64,000 bases of DNA. Origin: Fibrobacterota bacterium. GTDB taxonomy: Bacteria; Fibrobacterota; Fibrobacteria; UBA11236. The notes below the pieces were generated by a model. It did no database searches, was not told the DNA's origin, and saw nothing but the letters and a program-made list of their open reading frames with translations. Positions 50,883 through 59,439 of this stretch are shown one piece after another. The stretch is from assembly GCA_947466585.1 (NCBI GenBank), contig CANIEU010000002.1:124001-188000 (forward strand). Reading direction: 5' to 3'. Every line of letters begins with the position of its first letter. The first letter of the stretch is position 1. A program made the translations under genes and the position numbers.

Positions 50883-52054
50883 ACGGGATGTTGAAATTTG
50901 GGGCGACCGCCGCGATTGGTGCAGCCTGCTTGTTGCTCACTGCGTGCGGTTCGCTGGTGGACATGGGCAAAAACAAAACCGTCGCCCCCCGGCGGATCTT
51001 TCTAAACGACGTCGCCGCGAACGATTCGCTTCCTTCGACCATGCTCGACAACGGCTTGGTGTTTGTCATGCAACCGGGTGAAAACTACCGTTTGCGTCTG
51101 AAGACCACTGCGCTGACCGACTCGATCGTGTTTTATGCGCGCAATTCGAGCGGAGATTTTACCCCGGTCCGAAACATTGGAGGTGTTGCCGCGGGTGGGA
51201 ACATTCGTTCCTTCACCCTCACGCCGACCAAGACTTCTGCGGAATATTATCTGGCTTTTTTACGGGCGGCGAACGGCGGCACGGCAAGCCTGCCCGACAG
51301 CGTGCGCCTCGTTGCCGCCGATACGACCAGTGCGCCGAGCGTGAAGGTGCGCCTGTTGATGGTGCGCGGATTGTACGGCCTTTCGAACAATACGGCCAAA
51401 GCCGCGTTTGCACGGGCATTTCATACCGAACTGCGTTCGATTTACGCAGCGTATGGCATTACAGTGGACACCTCGACCGTAATCGTCGACACCACCGGTA
51501 AAGCCTTGACCTTGGTTTTCAACGGGGACTTCGTGTCGCTTCCGGGAGAGCGGAAATCCGACGGTATCAACATGTATTTGGTCGACAGCATCCGCAGTGA
51601 AGGCGCCGCAGGCATGGTCGTGGGTTATGCACCCCGTGAGGCCTTTGATCTCGCCCTGAACCCCGAGAGCCGGTTGGTACTTAACGTACGGGGTGGCACC
51701 GCCGCGCAAATGGCCGTAACTGCTGCGCACGAGATGGGGCATTTTATCGGCTTGCGTCACACCAGCGCGACCGAGACCGACCGAAGCTTCGACGACGATG
51801 AAAGCAATCGCGACGACGGATTCTCATCAACACCCTATTGTTCGATTCTGACCAAAAGGGCGGTTCATGAGGAAGTTTTTCAGGCTCCGCGCGGACGGGC
51901 CTATTGTTTGCGTGTGACGGGTACCGCCGCTACGTGCGGCTGCTCGGATGTGACGAACCTGATGTATCCCTATGCCTGCAACCAGGCCGGCCAAAAAACC
52001 CTGGGTGCGGACCAGCAGAAATTCGTCCGCAATAATTTGAGGGTGTTGCAGTAA
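50879..52054 (+). CDS. Lipoprotein metzincin-type metalloprotease
   Basis: Predicted zinc endopeptidase of 391 residues. The signal peptide ends in the lipobox LLLTACGS (Cys near residue 22). The middle domain (residues 40-150) looks like a PPC/beta-sandwich (FYARNSSGDF). The zinc motif VTAAHEMGHFIGLRHT near residue 285 is HExxHxxGxxH, and the Met-turn-like NLMYPYA lies near residue 364. Cys residues between (CSILTK, CLRVTG, CGCSD) may form disulfides. It could process surface proteins or degrade protein outside the cell. Translationally coupled to the DUF4416 gene. Confidence 0.88.
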   Translation: MNGMLKFGATAAIGAACLLLTACGSLVDMGKNKTVAPRRIFLNDVAANDSLPSTMLDNGLVFVMQPGENYRLRLKTTALTDSIVFYARNSSGDFTPVRNIGGVAAGGNIRSFTLTPTKTSAEYYLAFLRAANGGTASLPDSVRLVAADTTSAPSVKVRLLMVRGLYGLSNNTAKAAFARAFHTELRSIYAAYGITVDTSTVIVDTTGKALTLVFNGDFVSLPGERKSDGINMYLVDSIRSEGAAGMVVGYAPREAFDLALNPESRLVLNVRGGTAAQMAVTAAHEMGHFIGLRHTSATETDRSFDDDESNRDDGFSSTPYCSILTKRAVHEEVFQAPRGRAYCLRVTGTAATCGCSDVTNLMYPYACNQAGQKTLGADQQKFVRNNLRVLQ

Positions 52055-52056
52055 AG

Positions 52057-52171
52057 GAACAGCTTACAGCGGACAGCTTACAGCGGACAGAAACACGAAG
52101 TTACGGGATCGCCCTTTTTTTCAAGCGTTTTTCGGTTTGGTGCTGTTCGCTGTAAGCTGTCCGCTGTTCGC
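52057..52171. repeat. Heptad repeat pair, CAGCTTA/CAGCGGA type, at a convergent junction
   Basis: The left arm 52057-52090 is two exact 14-bp units ACAGCTTACAGCGG plus ACAG (7-bp period). The right arm is 52142-52171; 24 of 26 bases pair between 52065-52090 and 52143-52168. The left arm starts 2 bp after one stop and the right arm ends 1 bp before the other stop, as at 7698-7792. Confidence 0.85.
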
Positions 52172-52172
52172 A

Positions 52173-52610
52173 TTATTCAACCACCAACGGCTGCAGAGAG
52201 CCGACGAGGTCGTAAAACGCGCGGATGCGTTCCGGAGTGGATCGCTCCCGCCGCCCCCGGTATTTTACAAACGCGCAGTAGTTGCTCCACCAGGCATGGC
52301 AGACGATGTGCTCGCGTTCATCCAACCCAAGCCCGCGCGTCACGTATGCTGCGATGCGGTGGGGGTTTTCCGCAAGAGCCGTCTTCATCGGTTGGATGCC
52401 TTCATCCTTCAGGTAGCGTTCATGGATGCCGGCGATTTCGTCCTCGTCGGCCTTGCCGGTGCCCGGCGAGCGGCGGGCCGCGGCGACTTCAATGGCGCAG
52501 CTTCCGTCAGATGCGGTCAGCAGGGTGTGATCGTCCCGCTCCTCGACACGCCAAGCCTGCTCTTCGCCAACCTCGAAGCAATACCAGGCGCAAGGAGAAA
52601 CGCGCATCAT
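52173..52610 (-). CDS. Hypothetical protein downstream of ruvX
   Basis: The product is 145 residues, not recognised. The ATG at 52610 overlaps the ruvX stop (ATGA), so it is translationally coupled. It starts MMRVSPCAWYCFEVGEEQAW, then a mixed alpha/beta part with TLLTASDGSCAIEVAAARR, and ends in a helix (PERIRAFYDLVGSLQPL). The aromatic/Cys content in HIVCHAWWSNYCAFV is unusual. No signal or membrane helix. A repeat directly follows its stop. Confidence 0.72.
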   Translation of the reverse strand: MMRVSPCAWYCFEVGEEQAWRVEERDDHTLLTASDGSCAIEVAAARRSPGTGKADEDEIAGIHERYLKDEGIQPMKTALAENPHRIAAYVTRGLGLDEREHIVCHAWWSNYCAFVKYRGRRERSTPERIRAFYDLVGSLQPLVVE

Positions 52611-53101
52611 GGCGTGGCGCCTCCGCCGTTCGCGCGAGGAGAGGGGGCCGCCCCCGCATGATCAAGCCAATCCTGTAGAATGAAACAGGCTGCTACGCGG
52701 TCGATCTCCGCCTTGTCGCGGGCCCAATCCTTGGGGGTTTTGGGGCGGCGTGGTTGTTTGCGGCTCTTCAGGGTTTCGGCGGCCATTGAACTGGTAAAGG
52801 CTTCGTCTTCGAGATGCACGGGAAGGTCGAATCGCACTTTGAGCTCTTCCACAAATGCATCGACGGCTTCGGTTTTAGCGCCGGCTTTTTTCACCCCATC
52901 GGTGCGCAGCGGATAACCGATCACGATGGCCGTGACCTTCTTCTTGGCAATGATGTCGCCAAGCGCGGCGAGGGCATCCGGCGTTTTTTTACGGTCGATC
53001 GTGAGCAGCCCGGTTGCGATCATGCGTTCGGCATCGGAGAGTGCGACTCCGATGCGGCGTTCACCGAAGTCTAGTCCCAACACGGGTCCTGGAATAGCCA
53101 T
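52607..53101 (-). CDS. ruvX: RuvX/YqgF-type ribonuclease H-like nuclease
   Basis: RNase H-fold nuclease of the YqgF family, linked to 16S rRNA 5-prime processing and also called a putative Holliday junction resolvase. The product is 164 residues. The first catalytic Asp lies in LGLDFGERRIGVALSD near residue 10, followed by IVIGYPLRTDG, VHLEDEAFTSSMAAE (second acidic group), and ERDRVAACFILQDWL-type DRVAACFIL with the third Asp near 142. A Pro/Gly-rich tail follows. The start ATG at 53101 gives the family start. Confidence 0.93.
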   Translation of the reverse strand: MAIPGPVLGLDFGERRIGVALSDAERMIATGLLTIDRKKTPDALAALGDIIAKKKVTAIVIGYPLRTDGVKKAGAKTEAVDAFVEELKVRFDLPVHLEDEAFTSSMAAETLKSRKQPRRPKTPKDWARDKAEIDRVAACFILQDWLDHAGAAPSPRANGGGATP

Positions 53102-53181
53102 GCGTGAATGATAAAATTCAGAAGATGCAGGAACAGGATTATCGCCGCTCTGTGGCAGGTAGGTCTAAAATCGTACCAAAG

Positions 53182-53212
53182 AAAAAGGGCGGCCCCCGAA
53201 GGAAACCGCCCT
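53182..53212 (-). terminator. Terminator of typA
   Basis: On the minus strand AGGGCGG-TTTCCTTCGGGGG-CCGCCCT, with an inner UUCG-capped part, followed by TTTTTC, about 38 bp past the typA stop. Confidence 0.85.
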
Positions 53213-53249
53213 AATCCAAAAACCCTTGCGAGTCAATTACGAACGGCCT

Positions 53250-55049
53250 TTAGGAACGACGACGGGCGTTTTCGTCGAGGATGATCTTGCGCAGACGCAT
53301 GTTCTTGGGCGTGCACTCCACAGCCTCGTCGTCGTTGATGAACTCGAGGCATTCCTCGAGCGACATCTGGCGGTGCGGGGTCAGCGTGGTGGCTTCGTCC
53401 GCGGAGGTGGTGCGCATGTTGGTGAGCTGCTTGCCCTTGATCACGTTGATGACGAGATCTTCGGCGCGGTTGTTTTCGCCCACGATCATGCCGGGGTAAA
53501 CCTCGGTGCCGTGACCGATGAACATCACGCCGCGATCCTCGAGCTTCCAGAGCGCGTAGGCCGCAGCCGAACCGCGATCCTTCGAAACGAGGGCGCCGGT
53601 GGGACGCTGTTCGATGTTGCCCTTCATCGGCTCATAGCCCTTGAACAACTGCTGGAACACCGCGTAGCCCTTGCTGAGCGAGAGCAGGCGGGTGCGCAAG
53701 CCGATGATGCCGCGAGCGGGAATATCGAACACCACGCGCGTCATCACACCTTCGAGCGTCATGTCGAGCATTTCGCCGCGGCGCTTATTGATTTCGTCGA
53801 TCACCATGCCGGCAAACTCTTGCGGGGCGTGGATGGTGATGGTTTCGACCGGTTCTTGTTCGACGCCGTCGATCTGTTGGGTGAGCACGCGGGGGCGACC
53901 CACGGTAAACTCGTAGCCTTCGCGACGCATCTTTTCGATGATCACCGAGAGGTGGAGCACACCGCGGCCCGCGACGCGGTAACCGCCGTCTTCGAGCTTT
54001 TCGACATGCAGGGCCACGTCCGACACGGCTTCGCGCTCAAGGCGCTCGGCGATGTGGTTGGCGGTGAGGAAGCGGCCGCCGTCGATGCCGCAGAAGGGCG
54101 AATCGTTCACCCAGAAACGCATCGCGATCGTCGGGGGATCCACGTGGATGCGCTCGATCGTGACCGGGTTCTCTTCGCCCGAAATGGTGTCGCCGAGCGT
54201 GAAGTCGGGAATGCCGCACAAGCAGACGATCTGCCCCGCGATGCCTTCGGAGATTTCCTTGAGCTTGACGCCGTCTGGATACAGGATCTTGCTGACGCGC
54301 ACCTTCTTGTGCACGCCTTGGGCGTTGATGTGAGTGACGGTCTGATTGGTTTTAAGCGTACCCTGACGGATGCGGCCCACGGCCATGCGGCCCAGGAATT
54401 CCTGGAAGTCGAGGCTGGTGATCTGGAGCACCGGAAGGTCTCCCGTGCCCACCTGCGGCGCGGGGATGGTGTCGACGATCAGATCGAAGATCGGCTTGAA
54501 GTTGGAATCTTCGTCTTCCATGCGGCGGCGGCTGGTGCCATTGCGGCCGGCGGCGAAGACGTATTTGAAATCGAGCTGTTCGTCGTTGGCGCCAAGGTCG
54601 ACGAAGAGGTCGAACACCTTGTCGAGTGCCTTCGCGGGCTCGCAACCCGGACGGTCGATCTTGTTGATCACCACGGCGATGGTGAGACCGAGCTCGAGAG
54701 CCTTCTTGGTCACGAAGCGGGTCTGCGCCATGGGGCCTTCGAAGGCGTCCACGATGAGGAGCGCGCCGTCAACGGTGCCGAGCACGCGCTCGACCTGGCC
54801 GCCGAAGTCGGCGTGCCCGGGGGTGTCGACGATGTTGATCAGGGTGTCCAAGTAGACGACCGAGGCATTCTTCGAGAAGATGGTAATGCCGCGCTCGCGC
54901 TCCTGATCGTTGGAGTCCATGACGCGCTCGCTGATCACCTGATTTTCGCGGAAGGCGCCGCTCTGCTTGAGGAGGCCGTCGACGAGGGTGGTTTTGCCGT
55001 GGTCAACGTGCGCGATGATGGCAACGTTGCGGATTTTGGAGCTGTCCAT
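53250..55049 (-). CDS. typA: Translational GTPase TypA/BipA
   Basis: Ribosome-associated GTPase important under stress and cold. The product is 599 residues, normal length. G1 is [13 protein letters not shown], switch/G2 is [11 protein letters not shown]3 [10 protein letters not shown] and G4 [10 protein letters not shown]. An EF-Tu-like domain 2 follows, then the EF-G-type domains III and V, and the unique C-terminal domain ([21 protein letters not shown]). The C-terminal [13 protein letters not shown] is typical. The 5-prime leader (55066-55092) has a terminator-like hairpin. Confidence 0.97.
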   Translation of the reverse strand: MDSSKIRNVAIIAHVDHGKTTLVDGLLKQSGAFRENQVISERVMDSNDQERERGITIFSKNASVVYLDTLINIVDTPGHADFGGQVERVLGTVDGALLIVDAFEGPMAQTRFVTKKALELGLTIAVVINKIDRPGCEPAKALDKVFDLFVDLGANDEQLDFKYVFAAGRNGTSRRRMEDEDSNFKPIFDLIVDTIPAPQVGTGDLPVLQITSLDFQEFLGRMAVGRIRQGTLKTNQTVTHINAQGVHKKVRVSKILYPDGVKLKEISEGIAGQIVCLCGIPDFTLGDTISGEENPVTIERIHVDPPTIAMRFWVNDSPFCGIDGGRFLTANHIAERLEREAVSDVALHVEKLEDGGYRVAGRGVLHLSVIIEKMRREGYEFTVGRPRVLTQQIDGVEQEPVETITIHAPQEFAGMVIDEINKRRGEMLDMTLEGVMTRVVFDIPARGIIGLRTRLLSLSKGYAVFQQLFKGYEPMKGNIEQRPTGALVSKDRGSAAAYALWKLEDRGVMFIGHGTEVYPGMIVGENNRAEDLVINVIKGKQLTNMRTTSADEATTLTPHRQMSLEECLEFINDDEAVECTPKNMRLRKIILDENARRRS

Positions 55050-55065
55050 GAGATTCCTTGGAACG

Positions 55066-55092
55066 TTAAAAACGACCGAAAAGAGACGGTCG
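55066..55092 (-). promoter_or_regulatory. Terminator-like hairpin in the typA leader
   Basis: On the minus strand CGACCG-TCTCTTTT-CGGTCG is followed by TTTTTAACG, ending 17 bp before the typA ATG. Position in the leader suggests an attenuator or mRNA stability element. Confidence 0.4.
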
Positions 55093-55219
55093 GGGGAGGG
55101 TCAATAGGAGCAGAAAAGACCGCGTCTGTCAACCGGAATCGCCTTTAAAACCCTGCTTTTCGGGCGCACTGGGCGCGGGGAAGCCCTATATTCAGTTCCA
55201 AACCGGACAAGGGGAGGCC

Positions 55220-56443
55220 ATGAAGGTTTTTACGGTCGGAATGCTGTGTGTGCAAGTGCTGGTTTCGGTGCCGTTTCAAGGCTGGTCCCAGCCGCGTGCC
55301 CCGCTGACGGGGGCGAATGCGGCCTGCAACTCCGGGCCGGTTTTGGCGGGCGGACTGCCCGACACCCTTTCGGGTCCCGAGTTCGTTCCCGATGATTCGG
55401 GGTTCGTGACGATCTTTAACGGAAAAAACCTCAAAGGCTGGTGGGAAGGGTGCGGCAGCACCCACTCCGACCTCGACAAAACGAACGGCGGTATTTGGCT
55501 GGTCGACAGCGCGAACGGGCTCCTGTTCGCGAACCAGAATACGAACGGGGCGGGTAGCGTACTCATGACCAACAAGTCGTACGGAAACTACGAGTTGGTG
55601 TTCGATCTCTGGCCTTCGTTCGGCAACGATGCCGGTGTCTTCAACCGCGTCACGGCCGCAGGAAACTGCTACCAGACGGGTATCGATTACCTCTCCGGCA
55701 GCAGCGTGGGTGGCGTGTACTTCGAGGGCGGATATACGGGCGGCGGCCGCAACGTGGACCCCTACGTGTTCGGCTCCACGCGCACGACCATCACCATAGG
55801 CACGAATTCCAATTCCACAAACCGTCTCGATACCATCACGAAATTGTACGGAACGCCGCTGGATTATGGATGCCCCGCGACCGGGTGCGGCCCGGCCAAC
55901 TGGACCGCCATGTGGGATACGGGCGGCTGGAACCAGATGCGCGTGCAATTTTTCGGCACCGGTGCCTCGGCGTTGAACAAGGTTCACAACTTCGCATGGA
56001 TCCGCAAGCTCGGCGCCTCGAAATGGATTCCCACCGTGCGAGATTCCGTGCAGTTCAACACGCCCGCCAACCCTGTCGGAATTCAAATCCATGGAACCAC
56101 AGCTCAATGGGGAAACCGCAACGGCAATTGGTACCGCAACATCAAGATCCGGCCGCTGACCGACCAAGGCGTCCCCATTCTCGCAACCACCTCGGTGAGA
56201 CGCACGGGCGGTGTTTCACAGCAGGGCACGCTTCGGTTTGCGGCAGGTGTCCTTTCTGGCACGCTGGAACGGCCCTCTGAAATCACCCTGCGCGATGTCG
56301 GAGGTGAGCTGCTAGATCGGATCTCCAGGCCATCGGGGAACTTTCGATATCCCTTGAACTCGATGGCACCCGGAATTCTGTTGATTCAAGTTAAAACGGA
56401 CCAGCGGATCGAGTCCTTCCGGGTTGCTCGAGTATTCGAGTAG
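55220..56443 (+). CDS. Exported DUF1080 (3-keto-disaccharide hydrolase-like) protein 1
   Basis: The product is 407 residues with a Sec-type signal peptide (MLCVQVLVSVPFQGWSQ, cleavage near residue 24) and GGGGAGG before the ATG. The DUF1080 beta-sandwich runs from about residue 60 to 325, with FVTIFNGKNLKGWW and SYGNYELVFDLWPSFGNDAGVFNR, the family's typical first strands. Other DUF1080 enzymes cleave 3-keto-glycosides formed by sugar dehydrogenases. The final 65 residues form a small C-terminal module shared with the next gene. It heads the cluster; typA lies divergent upstream. Confidence 0.85.
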   Translation: MKVFTVGMLCVQVLVSVPFQGWSQPRAPLTGANAACNSGPVLAGGLPDTLSGPEFVPDDSGFVTIFNGKNLKGWWEGCGSTHSDLDKTNGGIWLVDSANGLLFANQNTNGAGSVLMTNKSYGNYELVFDLWPSFGNDAGVFNRVTAAGNCYQTGIDYLSGSSVGGVYFEGGYTGGGRNVDPYVFGSTRTTITIGTNSNSTNRLDTITKLYGTPLDYGCPATGCGPANWTAMWDTGGWNQMRVQFFGTGASALNKVHNFAWIRKLGASKWIPTVRDSVQFNTPANPVGIQIHGTTAQWGNRNGNWYRNIKIRPLTDQGVPILATTSVRRTGGVSQQGTLRFAAGVLSGTLERPSEITLRDVGGELLDRISRPSGNFRYPLNSMAPGILLIQVKTDQRIESFRVARVFE

Positions 56444-56675
56444 GGAATCGAGGCTATTGCGGGGGTGGGCCGGCCTCCGTTCCGAGCGAAATGGGCTATG
56501 TTCCCTTAAAAAATGAATTTCAAGCAGAAAACGATTGATTTTTGAGGACTTCGGCCTAGATTAGCAAGGCTCGAACATCATCGGTCGGACTCGATCGTTC
56601 CGTTGTGGCTTTCGACCCGATTTTATGGCCCAGTTAGAGGCCAATTTTGCGATTACTGTGAAAAAAGGATGAATT

Positions 56676-58034
56676 ATGCAGAAGCAAGTACGCGTCAGCC
56701 CCTCCTTCATCGCCCTGGCGGGCATGGCCCTTTTCGCCGCTGTCGCGTTCGCCCAGCCCACGCTTGCACCCACGCAGACGACCCCCGAAAAGCTCTGTTC
56801 GGTGGATACCGCCGTTTCTTTCCGCACCGACACAGTGGTCACCACCTCGGATGAGAATGGTTTTTACTCGATCTTCAATGGCAAGGATTTCACCGGTTGG
56901 TGGCAGAATTGCATCAGCAGCCATTCCACCGACAAATCCAACGGGGCCATTTGGCGCGTGGACTCGGTTCGAAAGGCGATCTACGCCATGTCGCGCAGCG
57001 GTTCGGGCGGCTTGCTTTCGACCCACAAACGTTATGCACATTACGAACTGATGTTCGAGTGGTGGCCTCAGTACGGCAACGACGGCGGCGTCTTTAACCG
57101 TTACGCGATCACATCATCCTCCAACGTCGCCTCCAACCAGATGGTGCTCGATTACCTCGGCGCTTCTGGTATTTTGAGCTACTACAGCGAGGCCAACTTT
57201 CCGGGCGGCCGCAATGGCCGACCCTGGAGCTATAACTCGGTTTCCACGGGCAGCATTCCGGGTTCCGGCGGTGGCGCGGGAACGGGCGGCACCGCCGACA
57301 TCAACAACTGGACCACATCAAGCAGCCGTCGCAACCTGGTCACGGGATACGGTCCGACCGATATCGGCTGTGCCTCCACGGGTTGCGTAATGGCGGATTA
57401 CAATCGTTTGTGGAATCAGAATGGCTGGATGCAGGTCCGTCAGATCTACTACGGGGGGCTCAGCACGACCCAGCCGACTTCTGTGGCGACGCCCGGCGAC
57501 AAAATTCACGAGTTCACGTTTTTCCGTAAGCATTATCCGCTGGATGACACCTTGCTCACCACGCCGAACCTGGTAGGAGATACCGCGAAATGGGTCACCG
57601 TGGTGCAAGATTCCATGGTGCTGACGGCCACCCAAGTCAATACCTACCAGAAGATCTCGCCCTTCGCTTTTCAGGTGCATGGCGGCAGCCGATATGTTTA
57701 CGCCTCCAACGGAGGAAAAGGATCCTGGTACCGCGACATCAAGGTGCGTGAACTCGACTCGCTTGGTCGCCCCACCTACATCACTACCTCTGTACGTGGC
57801 AATCAAAAGACCCATTACGATATGAAGGTCGTCTCCGGATTTTTGGTGGGTTCGATGAAACTCGACCACATCGTGACCGTCACGAATCTCAAGGGCAGCG
57901 TCTTGCAGGAATACGTCGGCTTTGCCGGATCGGATCTGAAGCGTGAGTTGCCCCGCCGCAACGAAGTCATGGTCGTCCGCATCAAAACGAGCCAAGGCAC
58001 GTACACGCTGCGCGCCAACCCCCTCGCTCAGTAA
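56676..58034 (+). CDS. Exported DUF1080 (3-keto-disaccharide hydrolase-like) protein 2
   Basis: Paralogue of the preceding gene, 452 residues. The signal peptide is FIALAGMALFAAVAFAQ, cleaved near residue 27; AAAAAAGGATG precedes the ATG. Domain core starts FYSIFNGKDFTGWWQNC and includes HYELMFEWWPQYGNDGGVFNR. An insertion relative to protein 1 (GSGGGAGTGGTADINN) lies mid-domain. The end of the domain reads GSWYRDIKVRELDSLG, then the common C-terminal module. A 232-bp spacer separates it from gene 1, so it may have its own promoter. Catalytic residues of DUF1080 are not well enough known to check here. Confidence 0.84.
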   Translation: MQKQVRVSPSFIALAGMALFAAVAFAQPTLAPTQTTPEKLCSVDTAVSFRTDTVVTTSDENGFYSIFNGKDFTGWWQNCISSHSTDKSNGAIWRVDSVRKAIYAMSRSGSGGLLSTHKRYAHYELMFEWWPQYGNDGGVFNRYAITSSSNVASNQMVLDYLGASGILSYYSEANFPGGRNGRPWSYNSVSTGSIPGSGGGAGTGGTADINNWTTSSSRRNLVTGYGPTDIGCASTGCVMADYNRLWNQNGWMQVRQIYYGGLSTTQPTSVATPGDKIHEFTFFRKHYPLDDTLLTTPNLVGDTAKWVTVVQDSMVLTATQVNTYQKISPFAFQVHGGSRYVYASNGGKGSWYRDIKVRELDSLGRPTYITTSVRGNQKTHYDMKVVSGFLVGSMKLDHIVTVTNLKGSVLQEYVGFAGSDLKRELPRRNEVMVVRIKTSQGTYTLRANPLAQ

Positions 58035-58047
58035 TTCCGTGCGTCAA

Positions 58048-59439
58048 ATGCATCTTCATCTGCCGATGACTGCAGGCGCCACGATAGGCGCCTTGTTGCT
58101 CCTCGCGTCCGCAGTAGCCGGCGAGCCTGTGAAATATCGGCTTCAAGGTCAGGGCTGGACCCAGGCGGGGCGCATCATGCGTGCCACCGATTCCCTCAGC
58201 GGAAATGATGTGAACAAGGTGGGGGGGACCTCTGTGCAAAGCCTCGGTGGACAGATCGTGGTGTCGGCTGATCTGGATGACCATTGGGATGCGAATTTCG
58301 GAGTGGGCGTCTACCAGTTGTCCACGTCGCTTGGAACCCAGAATCAATCGACCTACGAGCCCAACTTCCTGAACGCCACGATGTTTCGCGCCTACATCGC
58401 CCAAGCGAACCTCACTTATTCGCTGGGTGCGAAATCAAATCCGTGGTTCAGTGTGACGGCGGGCAATTTCGCCTACGATTACAACCCAGACGTGAAAAAT
58501 CTTGGGCTCTATATGTTGCGGGGGCCCGTTTACCCCGGCTTGCTGATGTCCGGTTTCGAAGAATTCGATACGGATAGCACAAAAGGGATCCAAACCGGCT
58601 TCAAGGTCCACCTCTCAATGGGTAACTTCACCCAGGACGTGCTGCTGCTGAACGAGCGTATTTTGCCGCCGCTATTCGACTGGAGCCTGGCCTATGCGGC
58701 CAAGTACCGATCCTTCGGTGCCCTCGATGTCGGCGGAGGTGTGAATTTTTACCGTATTGTTCCCAACAGCAAGCCACTCGAAACGCCGGGCCACCTGAAT
58801 GCGAATAGTCTTACCGCGACCAATTATTACGAGGTCGGTTCAGGTGGCGACACCACCTTCTTCACGCATCAAGGCGTGAAACTCATGGCAATGTTCAGCT
58901 TCGATCCCAAGCGCTGGATTGCATTCTCCGACATACTCGGCGCCGAAGATCTGAAAATCTATGGAGAGGTCGCGGTATTGGGCCTTAAAAATTACGGCAC
59001 CTATTACGACGACGTCAAAGAACGCATTCCGGTGATGGTTGGGTTCAATGTGCCCACCTTTGGAATCCTTGACGTATTCTCTCTCGAAGTGGAATACTAC
59101 GCCTCTCCCTTTAAAAACGATCTTGGCAACATTGGCAACCCCAACGCAATTGTTGCGCCGTGGATGTGGCAGAATGCGTTGACGCCGATCGCCTCTCCGG
59201 GTCCAGTCTCACCCGGCGCTTACGCCGATTCCACGGCTGACAACTGGAAATGGTCGGTATTTGCTCGCAAAACCGTTGCTAAGCATATTCAGTTTACAGC
59301 CCAGATCGCCAACGACCATACCCGTCCCGCTCCGCTGGTCAACTCCGCGGCGGGCATCGGCACCACCGGCGGCACTTCCGCCGTGTTGACCTCACCCAAA
59401 GACTGGTACTTCATGGGCCGGGTAGGATTCCTCTTCTGA
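58048..59439 (+). CDS. Putative outer-membrane beta-barrel, paralogue 1
   Basis: The product is 463 residues with a signal peptide (GATIGALLLLASAVAGE). Short amphipathic strands run throughout and the C-terminus is GRVGFLF, ending in Phe as barrel proteins of the BAM pathway do. Shared with its two neighbours: LQGQGWTQAGRI near the N-terminus, YDYNPDVKNLGLYMLRGPVY near residue 145, and NWKWSVFA...PKDWY at the end. Not matched to a named porin family. Start ATG at 58048; a GTG 3 codons upstream also fits. It lies 13 bp after the DUF1080 gene. Confidence 0.72.
   Translation: MHLHLPMTAGATIGALLLLASAVAGEPVKYRLQGQGWTQAGRIMRATDSLSGNDVNKVGGTSVQSLGGQIVVSADLDDHWDANFGVGVYQLSTSLGTQNQSTYEPNFLNATMFRAYIAQANLTYSLGAKSNPWFSVTAGNFAYDYNPDVKNLGLYMLRGPVYPGLLMSGFEEFDTDSTKGIQTGFKVHLSMGNFTQDVLLLNERILPPLFDWSLAYAAKYRSFGALDVGGGVNFYRIVPNSKPLETPGHLNANSLTATNYYEVGSGGDTTFFTHQGVKLMAMFSFDPKRWIAFSDILGAEDLKIYGEVAVLGLKNYGTYYDDVKERIPVMVGFNVPTFGILDVFSLEVEYYASPFKNDLGNIGNPNAIVAPWMWQNALTPIASPGPVSPGAYADSTADNWKWSVFARKTVAKHIQFTAQIANDHTRPAPLVNSAAGIGTTGGTSAVLTSPKDWYFMGRVGFLF

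Noticed and set aside
53226-55148. 640-aa plus-strand ORF opposite typA
   Set aside because: Complete typA on the other strand with all G motifs; the ORF is a high-GC shadow of it.
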